Shown one piece after another: positions 1 through 11,200 of a DNA stretch of 64,000 nucleotides. Numbering within the stretch: position 1 is the first letter of the stretch; every line of letters begins with the position of its first letter. The stretch spans positions 144,106-208,105 of the forward strand of contig CAUJNA010001247.1 in the NCBI GenBank assembly GCA_963377175.1, written 5' to 3'. The position numbers and the translations under genes are program-made. The DNA is from Effrenium voratum. Lineage: Eukaryota > Sar > Dinophyceae > Suessiales > Symbiodiniaceae. The notes beneath the pieces are model-generated. The model was not told the origin of the DNA. It did not search any database and saw only the letters and a list, made by a program, of their open reading frames with translations.

Positions 1-2
1 AG

Positions 3-335
3 GAGGCTGAGAAGATCGAGGAGCACATCCGAAGGCGCATGAAGGAGGAGACCTCACATGCTTCAGACTGCTCCCCCAGGTCAGCCGGTGCTGCAAGCAC
101 CACACATCTGAGGCATGCCACGAGAGGTGGCAAGTTCGGGGGTGGCATCGGTGCAGTGCTCGGAACCGCTACGGGGGCTGCCGTTGGAGTGATCCCCGCC
201 ATCTTCACCTTCGGGCTTTCCATTCCGATTTGCGCAGCAGTGGGTGGTGGAACGGGCCTCTGCGCCGGGACTGCGGTCGCTTTCTCAGTCTTTCGGTGCC
301 GGTTGCGATACCCGCACGCCAGGATATCTTGTTGA
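3..335 (+). CDS. Partial gene: glycine-rich hydrophobic protein
   Basis: The frame is open from the left edge of the window, so this is the 3' part of a gene or an internal exon. It first encodes a charged helical stretch (EKIEEHIRRRMKEE), then about 45 residues alternating glycine pairs with alanine, valine and isoleucine (GGKFGGGIGAVLGTATGAAV and on to GGGTGLCAGTAV), like glycine-zipper membrane-interacting proteins. The codons after the glycine-rich part, from about 285, look less protein-like, so an intron may start there; the first in-frame stop is at 333-335. I do not recognise a named family and infer only that the product may associate with membranes. Confidence 0.5.
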   Translation, partial: EAEKIEEHIRRRMKEETSHASDCSPRSAGAASTTHLRHATRGGKFGGGIGAVLGTATGAAVGVIPAIFTFGLSIPICAAVGGGTGLCAGTAVAFSVFRCRLRYPHARISC

Positions 336-342
336 ACTTGCT

Positions 343-449
343 GGTTCGATAGGCAGGGAATGAGGGAATGATCCCTTGGTTTCCTTTTGAGGGAATCCCT
401 AGGTTCATTCTCAAAACTCGGGTTTTGGTCATTCCCTACCTATTGCACC
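343..449. repeat. Terminal-inverted-repeat element, CGATAGGYAGGGAATGA family, copy 1
   Basis: The left end reads GGTTCGATAGGCAGGGAATGA and the right end is its near reverse complement (TCATTCCCTACCTATTGCACC). A second copy with the same ends lies at 30846-30959. About 105 bp, with no coding capacity. It is probably a short non-autonomous element or introner. Confidence 0.6.
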
Positions 450-639
450 GATCGCAAGTTAAGTACGGACTGTCCTACCAGGTCCAGAGCTTTCCTTGAC
501 GAATTCGCGACATTCCGTTGGATTCTTGTCGTTACAGCTATCCCAGCAATCTTGCCTTTGCATACTTGCTGCATCTTTTTCGGGCGTCTACTCGTTTCCG
601 AATTTCCATGTTGTCCCAACTGGAAGCATGTGGAACATC

Positions 640-3600
640 CTTGTGAAGTGTATTGGGCTGAGCCAGTCAAGGTGAGACAGGATCACGGCTGGTGTTACTG
701 TGTGTTTTGCTTGGGCGATTGATTGCGTTGCCAGTTGGATGGTTTATAGGGGTCATTCCATTTCTCGTGCCGTGAAGAGTGATTGTTCCGACACTTTGTC
801 TGATGTCAGGCTTGCCGCCAGGCTAGCATGAGAATTCGTGTGGTTGGCACGTGTTTGATTTCAGGCTGAGATGACAGCACAAGTTATGCTACACCTCTTC
901 TGAACCCAGATGTGGAACGTCCTTGTGAAGAGTAGTGGGCTGAGCCAGTCAAGGTGAGACAGGATCACGGCTGGTGTTACTGTGTTTGTTGCTTGGGCGA
1001 TTGATTGCGTTGAGCTTGTACGCTGTGGCTGCGGATGATGACAAACATAACCCAGCTCTCTGAAGGCATTTGTGCCGTGAAGAGTGATTGTTCCGACACT
1101 TTGTTTGATGGCAGACTTGGTGGCAAGCTAGCATGAGGATTCGTGTGATTGGCACATTTGCATGTAGCTGGGAGCAGGGGCAAGATCTGGGCAGTTGCTT
1201 GATTTCAAACGTCCTTGTGAAGAGTGGTGGGCTGAGCCAGTCAAGGTGAGACAGGATCACGGCCGGTGTTGCTGTGTTTGTTGCTTGGGCAGTAGATTGC
1301 GTTGAGCTTGTACGCTGTGGCTGCGGATGATGACAAACATAATCCCAGCTCTCTGAAGGCATTCGTGCCGTGAAGAGTAATTGTTTCGACACTTTGTCTG
1401 ATGGCAGACTTGGTGGCAAGCTAGCATGAGGATTCCTGTGATTGGCACATTTGCATGTAGCTGGGTGCAGGGGCAAGGGCTGGACAGTTGATTGATTTCA
1501 GGCTGAGATGACAGAACAAGTTATGCTACACCTCTTCTGAACCCAGATGTGGAACGTCCTTGTGAAGAGTAGTGGGCTGAGCCAGTCAAGGTGAGACAGG
1601 ATCACGGCTGGTGTTACTGTGTGTTTTGCTTGGGCGATTGATGGCGTTGAGCTTGTACGCTGTGGCTGCGGATGATGACAAACATAATCCCAGCTCTCTG
1701 AAGGCATTCGTGCCGTGAAGAGTAATTGTTCCGACACTTTGTCTGATGGCAGACTTGGTGGCAAGCTAGCATGAGGATTCCTGTTACCTTGGCACAATTG
1801 CATGTATCTGAGTGCGGGGGTAAGGTTTGGACAGTTGCTTGATTTCAGGCTGAGATGACAGAACAAGTTATGCTACACCTCTTCTGAACCCAGATGTGGA
1901 ACGTCCTTGTGAAGAGTAGTGGGCTAAGTGAGCCAGTCAAAGTGAGACAGGATCACGGCCGGTGTTGCTGTGTTTGTTGCTTGGGCAATTGATTGTGTTG
2001 AGCTTGTACGCTGTGGCTGCAGATGATGACAAGCATAATCCCAGCTCTCTGAAGGCATTCGTGCCGTGAAGAGTGATTGTTCCGACACTTTGTCTGATGG
2101 CAGACTTGGTGGCAAGCTAGCATGAGGATTCGTGTGATTGGCACAGTTGCATGTAGCTGAGTGCAGGGGCAAGGGCTGGACAGTTGCTTGACTTCAGGCT
2201 GAGATGACACAACAAGTTATGCTACACCTCTTCTGAACCCAGATGTGGAACGTCCTTGTGAAGAGTAGTGGGCTGAGCCAGTCAAGGTGAGACAGGATCA
2301 GGGCTGGTGTTACTGTGTTTGTTGTTTGGGCGATTGATTGCGTTGAGCTTGTACGCTGTGGCTGCGGATGATGACAAACATAATCCCAGCTCTCTGAAGG
2401 CATTCGTGCCGTGAAGAGTGATTGTTCCGACACTTTGTCTGATGGCAGACTTGGTGGCAAGCTAGCATGAGGATTCCTGTGATTGGCACATTTGCATGTA
2501 GCTGGGTGCAGGGGCAAGGGCTGGACAGTTGCTTGATTTCAGGCTGAGATGACAGAACAAGTTATGCTACACCTCTTCCGAACCCAGATGTGGAACGTCC
2601 TTGTGAAGAGTAGTGGGCTGAGCCAGTCAAGGTGAGACAGGATCACGGCTGGTGTTACTGTGTGTTTTGCTTGGGCGATTGATTGCGTTGAGCTTGTACG
2701 CTGTGGCTGCGGATGATGACAAACATAATCCCAGCTCTCTGAAGGCATTCGTGCCGTGAAGAGTGATTGTTCCGACACTTTGTCTGATGGCAGACTTGGT
2801 GGCAAGCTAGCATGAGGATTCCTGTAATTGGCACAGGTGCATGGTGCATGTAGCTGGGAGCAGGGGCAAGGTCTAGACAGTTGCTTGATTTCAGGCTGAG
2901 ATGACAGAACAAGTTATGCTACACCTCTTCTGAACGCAGATGTGGAACGTCCTTGTGAAGAGTAGTGGGCTGAGCCAGTCAAGGTGAGACAGGGTCAGGG
3001 CTGGTGTTACTGTGTTTGTTGTTTGGGCGATTGATTGTGTTGAGCTTGTACGCTGTGGCTGCGGATGATGACAAACATAATCCCAGCTCTCTGAAGGCAT
3101 TCGTGCCGTGAAGAGTGATTGTTCCGACACTTTGTCTGATGGCAGACTTGGTGGCAAGCTAGCATGAGGATTCGTGTGATTGGCACATTTGCATGTAGCT
3201 GAGTGCAGGGGCAAGGGCTGGACAGTTGCTTGATTTCAGGCTGAGATGACAGAACAAGTTATGCTACACCTCTTCTGAACCCAGATGTGGAACGTCCTTG
3301 TGAAGAGTAGTGGGCTGAGTGAGCCAGTCAAAGTGAGACAGTACGCTGCGGATGATGACAAGTATAATCCCAGCTCTCTGAAGGCATTCGTGCCGTGAAG
3401 AGTGATTGTTCCGACACTTTGTCTGATGGCAGACTTGGTGGCAAGCTAGCATGAGGATTCGTGTGGCTGGCGCAGTTTCATGTAGCTGAGTGCAGGGGCA
3501 AGGTCTGGACAGTTGCTTGATTTCAGGCTGAGATGACAGAACAAGTTATGCTACACCTCTTCTGAACCCAGATGTGGAACGTCCTTGTGAAGAGTAGTGG

Positions 3601-6600
3601 GCTGAGCCAGTCAAGGTGAGACAGGATCAGGGCTGGCCCTGGTGTTACTGTGTTTGTTGCTTGGGCAGTAGATTGCGTTGAGCTTGTACGCTGTGGCTGC
3701 GGATGATGACAAGCATAATCCCAGCTCTCTGAACGCATTCGTGCCGTGAAGAGTGATTGTTCCGACACTTTGTCTGATGGCAGACTTGGTGGCAAGCTAG
3801 CATGAGGATTCCTGTGGCTGGCGCAGTTTCATGTAGCTGAGTGCAGGGGCAAGGTCTGGACAGTTGCTTGACTTCAGGCTGAGATGACAGAACAAGTTAT
3901 GCTACACCTCTTCTGAACCCAGATGTGGAACGTCCTTGTGAAGAGTAGTGGGCTGAGCCAGTCAAGGTGAGACAGGATCAGGGCTGGCCCTGGTGTTACT
4001 GTGTTTGTTGCTTGGGCAGTAGATTGCGTTGAGCTTGTACGCTGTGGCTGCGGATGATGACAAGCATAATCCCAGCTCTCTGAACGCATTCGTGCCGTGA
4101 AGAGTGATTGTTCCGACACTTTGTCTGATGGCAGACTTGGTGGCAAGCTAGCATGAGGATTCCTGTGGCTGGCGCAGTTTCATGTAGCTGAGTGCAGGGG
4201 CAAGGTCTGGACAGTTGCTTGACTTCAGGCTGAGATGACAGAACAAGTTATGCTACACCTCTTCTGAACCCAGATGTGGAACGTCCTTGTGAAGAGTAGT
4301 GGGCTGAGCCAGTCAAGGTGAGACAGGATCAGGGCTGGCCCTGGTGTTACTGTGTTTGTTGCTTGGGCAGTAGATTGCGTTGAGATTGTACGCTGTGGCT
4401 GCGGATGATGACAAACATAATCCCAGCTCTCTCAAGGCATCCGTGCCGTGAAGAGTGATTGTTCCGACACTTTGTCTGATGGCAGACTTGGTGGCAAGCT
4501 AGCATGAGGATTCCTGTGATTGGCACATTTGCATGTAGCTGGGTGCAGGGGCAAGGGCTGGACAGTTGCTTGATTTCAGGCTGAGATGACACAACAAGTT
4601 ATGCTACACCTCTTCTGAACCCAGATGTGGAACGTCCTTGTGAAGAGTAGTGGGCTGAGCCAGTCAAGGTGAGACAGGATCAGGGCTGGTGTTACTGTGT
4701 GTTTTGCTTGTGCGATTGATTGCGTTGAGCTTGTACGCTGTGGCTGCGGATGATGACAAACATAATCCCAGCTCTCTGAAGGCATTCGTGCCGTGAAGAG
4801 TGATTGTTCCGACACTTTGTCTGATGGCAGACTTGGTGGCAAGCTAGCATGAGGATTCCTGTGATTGGCACATTTGCATGTAGCTCGGTGCAGGGGCAAG
4901 GGCTGGACAGTTGCTTGATTTCAGGCTGAGATGACAGGACAAGTTATGCTACACCTCTTCTGAACCCAGATGTGGAACGTCCTTGTGAAGAGTAGTGGGC
5001 TGAGCCAGTGACAGGATCACGGCCGGTGTTGCTGTGTTTGTTGCTTGGGCAGTAGATTGCATTGAGCTTGTACGCTGTGGCTGCGGATGATCACAAACAT
5101 AATCCCAGATCTCTGAAGGCATTCGTGCCGTGAAGAGTGATTGTTCCGACACTTTGTCTGATGGCAGACTTGGTGGCAAGCTAGCATGAGGATTCCTGTG
5201 ATTGGCACAGCTGCATGCAGCCAGGTGCAGGGGCAAGATGTGGGCAGTTTGTGCATTTCAGGCTGAACCTCTTCTGAATCCAGATGTGGAACGTCCTTGT
5301 GAAGAGTAGTGGGCTGAGCCAGTCAAGGTGAGACAGGATCACGGCCGGTGTTGTTGTGTTTGTTGCTTGGGCAGTAGATTGCGTTGAGCTTGTACGCTGT
5401 GGCTGCGGATGATGACAAACATATTCCCAGCTCTCTGAAGGCATTCGTGCCGTGAAGAGTGATTGTTCCGACACTTTGTCTGATGGCAGACTTGGTGGCA
5501 AGCTAGCATGAGGATTCCTGTGGTTGGCACAGGTGCATGTAGCTGAGTGCAGGGGCAAGGGCTGGACAGTTGCTTGATTTCAGGCTGAGATGACAGAACA
5601 AGTTATGCTACACCTCTTCTGAACCCAGATGTGGAACGTCCTTGTGAAGAGTAGTGGGCTGAGCCAGTCAAGGTGAGACAGGATCACGGCTGGTGTACTG
5701 TGTGTTTTGCTTGGGCGATTGATTGCGTTGAGCTTGTACGCTGTGGCTGCGGATGATGACAAACATAATCCCAGCTCTCTGAAGGCATTCGTGCCGTGAA
5801 GAGTGATTGTTCCGACACTTTGTCTGATGGCAGACTTGGTGGCAGGCTAGCATGAGGATTCCTGTGATTGGCACAGTTGCATGTAGCTGAGTGCAGGGGC
5901 AAGGGCTGGACAGTTGCTTGATTTCAGGCTGAGATGACAGAACAAGTTATGCTACACCTCTTCTGAACCCAGATGTGGAACGTCCTTGTGAAGAGTAGTG
6001 GGCTGAGCCAGTCAAGGTGAGACAGGATCACGGCTGGTGTACTGTGTGTTTTGCTTGGGCGATTGATTGCGTTGAGCTTGTACGCTGTGGCTGCGGATGA
6101 TGACAAACATAATCCCAGCTCTCTGAAGGCATTCGTGCCGTGAAGAGTGATTGTTCCGACACTTTGTCTGATGGCAGACTTGGTGGCAGGCTAGCATGAG
6201 GATTCCTGTGATTGGCACAGTTGCATGTAGCTGAGTGCAGGGGCAAGGGCTGGACAGTTGCTTGATTTCAGGCTGAGATGACAGAACAAGTTATGCTACA
6301 CCTCTTCTGAACCCAGATGTGGAACGTCCTTGTGAAGAGTAGTGGGCTGAGCCAGTCAAGGTGAGGCAGGATCACTACTGTGTTTGTTGCTGGGGAGTTG
6401 ATTGCGTTGAGCTTGTACGCTGTAGCTGCGAATGATGACAAACATAATCCCAGCTCTCTGAAGGCATTCGTGCCGTGAAGAGTGATTGTTCCGACTCTCT
6501 GTCTGATGGCAGACTTGCCGGCAGGCTAGCGTGAGGATTTTTGTGACCTTGACACATTTGCATGTATCTGCGTGCGGGGGTAAGGTTTGGGCAGTTGCCT

Positions 6601-9600
6601 GATTTCAGGCTGAGATGACAGAACAAGTTATGCTACACCTCTTCTGAACCCAGATGTGGAACGTCCTTGTGAAGAGTAGTGGGCTGAGCGAGCCAGTCAA
6701 AGTGAGACAGGATCACGGCCGGTGTTGCTGTGTTTGTTGCTTGGGCAATTGATTGTGTTGAGCTTGTACGCTGTGGCTGCAGATGATGACAAACATAATC
6801 CCAGCTCTCTGAAGGCATTCGTGCCGTGAAGAGTGATTGTTCCGACACTTTGTCTGATGGCAGACTTGGTGGCAAGCTAGCATGATGATTCGTGTGATTG
6901 GCACAGTTGCATGTAGCTGAGTGCAGGGGCAAGGGCTGGACAGTTGCTTGATTTCAGGCTGAGATGACAGAACAAGTTATGCTACACCTCTTCTGAACCC
7001 AGATGTGGAACGTCCTTGTGAAGAGTAGTGGGCTGAGCCAGTCAAGGTGAGACAGGATCAGGGCTGGTGTTACTGTGTTTGTTGTTTGGGCGATTGATTG
7101 CGTTGAGCTTGTACGCTGTGGCTGCGGATGATGACAAACATAATCCCAGCTCTCTGAAGGCATTCGTGCCGTGAAGAGTGATTGTTCCGACACTTTGTCT
7201 GATGGCAGACTTGGTGGCAAGCTAGCATGAGGATTCCTGTGATTGGCACATTTGCATGTAGCTGGGTGCAGGGGCAAGGGCTGGACAGTTGCTTGATTTC
7301 AGGCTGAGATGACAGAACAAGTTATGCTACACCTCTTCCGAACCCAGATGTGGAACGTCCTTGTGAAGAGTAGTGGGCTGAGCCAGTCAAGGTGAGACAG
7401 GATCACGGCTGGTGTTACTGTGTGTTTTGCTTGGGCGATTGATGGCGTTGAGCTTGTACGCTGTGGCTGCGGATGATGACAAACATAATCCCAGCTCTCT
7501 GAAGGCATTCGTGCCGTGAAGAGTGATTGTTCCGACACTTTGTCTGATGGCAGACTTGGTGGCAGGCTAGCATGAGGATTCCTGTGATTGGCACAGTTGC
7601 ATGTAGCTGAGTGCAGGGGCAAGGGCTGGACAGTTGCTTGATTTCAGGCTGAGATGACAGAACAAGTTATGCTACACCTCTTCTGAACCCAGATGTGGAA
7701 CGTCCTTGTGAAGAGTAGTGGGCTGAGCCAGTCAACGTGAGACAGGATCACGGCCGCATTCGTGCCGTGAAGAGTGATTGTTCCGACACTTTGTCTGATG
7801 GCAGACTTGGTGGCAGGCTAGCATGAGGATTCCTGTGATTGGCACAGTTGCATGTAGCTGAGTGCAGGGGCAAGGGCTGGACAGTTGCTTGATTTCAGGC
7901 TGAGATGACAGAACAAGTTATGCTACACCTCTTCTGAACCCAGATGTGGAACGTCCTTGTGAAGAGTAGTGGGCTGAGCCAGTCAAGGTGAGGCAGGATC
8001 ACTACTGTGTTTGTTGCTGGGGAGTTGATTGCGTCGAGCTTGTACGCTGTAGCTGCGAATGATGACAAACATAATCCCAGCTCTCTGAAGGCCTTCGTGC
8101 CGTGAAGAGTGATTGTTCCGACTCTCTGTCTGATGGCAGACTTGCCGGCAGGCTAGCATGAGGATTTTTGTGACCTTGACACATTTGCATGTATCTGCGT
8201 GCGGGGGTAAGGTTTGGGCAGTTGCTTGATTTCAGGCTGAGATGACAGAACAAGTTATGCTACACCTCTTCTGAACCCAGATGTGGAACGTCCTTGTGAA
8301 GAGTAGTGGGCTGAGTGAGCCAGTCAAAGTGAGACAGGATCACGGCCGGTGTTGCTGTGTTTGTTGCTTGGGCAATTGATTGTGTGGAGCTTGTACGCTG
8401 TGGCTGCAGATGATGACAAACATAATCCCAGCTCTCTGAAGGCATTCGTGCCGTGAAGAGTGATTGTTCCGACACTTTGTCTGATGGCAGACTTGGTGGC
8501 AAGCTAGCATGAGGATTCGTGTGGCTGGCGCAGTTTCATGTAGCTGGGTGCCGGGGCAAGGTCTGGGCAGTTGCTTGATTTCAGGCTGAGATGACAGAAC
8601 AAGTTATGCTACACCTCTTCCGATCCCAGATGTGGAACGTCCTTGTGAAGAGTTGAGCCAGTCAAGGTGAGACAGGATCAGGGCTGGTGTTACTGTGTTT
8701 GTTGTTTGGGCGATTGATTGCGTTAAGCTTGTACGCTGTGGCTGCGGATGATGACAAACATAATCCCAGCTCTCTGAAGGCATTCGTGCCGTGAAGAGTG
8801 ATTGTTCCGACACTTTGTCTGATGGCAGACTTGGTGGCAAGCTAGCATGAGGATTCCTGTGATTGGCACAGTTGCATGTAGCTGAGTGCAGGGGCAATTT
8901 CAGGCTGAGAGGACAGAACAAGTTATGCTACACCTCTTCTGAACCTAGATGTGGAACGTCCTTGTGAAGAGTTGAGCCAGTCAAGGTGAGACAGGATCAG
9001 GGCTGGTGTTACTGTGTTTGTTGTTTGGGCGATTGATTGCGTTAAGCTTGTACGCTGTGGCTGCGGATGATGACAAACATAATCCCAGCTCTCTGAAGGC
9101 ATTCGTGCCGTGAAGAGTGATTGTTCCGACACTTTGTCTGATGGCAGACTTGGTGGCAAGCTAGCATGAGGATTCCTGTGATTGGCACATTTGCATGTAG
9201 CTGAGTGCAGGGGCAAGGGCTGGACAGTTGCTTGATTTCAGGCTGAGATGACAGAACAAGTTATGCTACGCCTCTTCTGAACCCAGATGTGGAACGTCCT
9301 TGTGAAGAGTAGTGGGCTGAGCCAGTCAAGGTGAGACAGGATCACGGCTGGTGTTCCTGTGTGTTTTGCTTGGGCGATTGATTGCGTTGAGCTTGTACGC
9401 TGTGGCTGCGGATGATGACAAACATAATCCCAGCTCTCTGAAGGCATTCGTGCCGTGAAGAGTGATTGTTCCGACACTTTGTCTGATGGCAGACTTGGTG
9501 GCAAGCTAGCATGAGGATTCCTGTGATTGGCACAGCTGCATGTAGCTGAGTGCAGGGCCAAGGGCTGGACAGTTGCTTGATTTCAGGCTGAGATGACAGA

Positions 9601-10078
9601 ACAAGTTATGCTACACCTCTTCTGAACCCAGATGTGGAACGTCCTTGTGAAGAGTGGTGGGCTGAGCCAGTCAAGGTGAGACAGGATCACGGCCGGTGTT
9701 GCTGTGTGTTTTGCTTGGGCGATTGATTGCGTTGAGCTTGTACGCTGTGGCTGCGGATGATGACAAACATAATCCCAGCTCTCTGAAGGCATTCGTGCCG
9801 TGAAGAGTGATTGTTCCGACACTTTGTCTGATGGCAGACTTGGTGGCAAGCTAGCATGAGGATTCCTGTGATTGGCACAGTTGCATGTAGCTGAGTGCAG
9901 GGGCAAGGGCTGGACAGTTGCTTGATTTCAGGCTGAGATGGCAGTTCAAGTTATGCTACACCTCTTCTGAACCCAGATGTGGAACGTCCTTGTGAAGAGT
10001 AGTGGGCTGAGCCAGTCAAGGTGAGACAGGATCACGGCTGGTGTTACTGTGTGTTTTGCTTGGGCGATTGATTGCGTT
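640..10078. repeat. Satellite array of about 28 units, modal length 344 bp
   Basis: A unit of about 344 bp is repeated head to tail. I counted 28 occurrences of its core GCCGTGAAGAGT, first near 770 and last near 9795. Unit lengths range from about 290 to 354 bp; the unit near 7750 has lost about 90 bp. Adjacent units can be identical (5660-6003 and 6004-6347), and the variant unit starting near 6361 recurs near 7988, 1627 bp later, so blocks of several units have been copied together. Both edges decay: the first unit is divergent and the last breaks off in the middle near 10078. The many 60-175 codon frames on the minus strand come from the repeat and are not genes. Confidence 0.9.
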
Positions 10079-10876
10079 GGGTTGGTATGCGGTGGCTACG
10101 GTTTCACAGACCTGGGTCTGAACTTGATTCAGTTGCATCTTATAGGTTTGTGCTTCTCCGCGGCTTGAGACCGCATTCTTTGCGCAGTTCCTTGCACCGT
10201 TACCTCGTTGCATTGCTGGATGGAGCGCTTCAAAAGCATCAGGGTAGCACAAAGGCTATTGATTTGCGATGGGGAGCAGCAATTGGCGGATGACGGACCA
10301 CCGCAGCCAGCAACGCATGCGAGTTGATGATGGCCGGGATACGTTGAGTATGTTATTGTCATGCGTGCATAGGAACACAGTAGCACGTCTCGATTCTTTG
10401 TTTTATACTGTCAGTCTCTGCAGGCTTTCAGAGTTGGGGGGATCATTTTGGATGTGCCCAGTGGAGCAAATCGCCACATATTTTTCAGATGGCCGAGGTC
10501 GGAGGAGCAGTGGGCTTTGGCAGCTCTGCATTGGCCGGAGCGCTCGATTCAAAAAGGCGCCCGGGCATCGCGTTGCCTTTTTCTGCAGGGGAGGGTTTTG
10601 GCCAATGCCAAGTTTTTGCTTTGTGCAGCCGTGCGATTCCTTGCCCATGCCAATGCCCGCGAATTCCAAGCCAGACCTGCCGCAGCCATTCACGGCTTCA
10701 AGGGATAGAGGGGAGAATGGCATGCGAAGCGGACAGCACAGATATATGTCCTGCATCTCCAGCTTCGTTTTACAGGCATTCCACTCAGTACTTAACACAT
10801 TTCCTTGCACCTTGAATGCTGGCCCGTCGAATGAGATTAGAGCACAAGCCAGTGTAACAGCCACAGCTTTGTGTAG
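10079..10876. other. No supported gene
   Basis: This stretch follows the satellite and holds no frame that looks protein-like. The 210-codon + strand frame at 10269-10901 has a random-looking composition and is overlapped by an equally long antisense frame. Confidence 0.5.
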
Positions 10877-11040
10877 GTTCCGAATTCATCATGGCTCGTG
10901 AAGCTGAGTTTTCAAACCCGACACTGGAACTTCCAGGCAGCTGGGAGGACACGCTAGATTCAGCATCAGAATCAGAGGCAGGCCCAGATTCGTTCGCGCA
11001 AGAGCCTTATTTTCAAAGCGCAGAAATCCAGAGCTATTAG
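10877..11040 (+). CDS. Candidate terminal exon of an unknown protein
   Basis: After an acceptor-like TTTGTGTAG|G the frame encodes an acidic, serine-rich tail that begins SEFIMAREAEFSNPTLELPG and ends QSAEIQSY before TAG at 11038-11040. An internal ATG at 10891 could also start a 49-residue peptide. Codon usage resembles a real exon, but no family is recognised and the upstream exons were not found. The GH1 gene starts 160 bp downstream on the same strand. Confidence 0.35.
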
Positions 11041-11119
11041 CTTAGTGCCGCTTAACTTGGTGACTGTGAACCATCCCCTTAGCTTTTAGCTTTTTAGGGT
11101 TTAGTGATAGTCCATCTAA

Positions 11120-11149
11120 CCCCACTAAAAGTTTAACTTTTAGCGGGGG
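11120..11149. repeat. Perfect hairpin between two genes
   Basis: The arms CTAAAAGTT and AACTTTTAG meet around a central T, and beyond a single unpaired base the pairing extends with CCCC and GGGG. It lies between the candidate terminal exon and the GH1 start. It may be an RNA-level hairpin or a relic of an inverted-repeat element. Confidence 0.45.
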
Positions 11150-11200
11150 ATTTGAGGGCAGGCACTTCTCGAGAGCTTGGCGCCTCAGGAAGAGCGGCCC

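Noticed and set aside
949..9906. About fifty minus-strand frames of 60-175 codons with recurring ASLPPSLPSDKVSEQ and similar
   Set aside because: The same satellite unit read in two frames, with frames broken at random; no exon structure and no sign of selection on one frame.
640..10078. CRISPR array
   Set aside because: The repeat is 344 bp, contiguous and without spacers, and the genome is eukaryotic.
10269..10901. 210-codon + strand frame
   Set aside because: Random composition, and a 153-codon antisense frame overlaps it.
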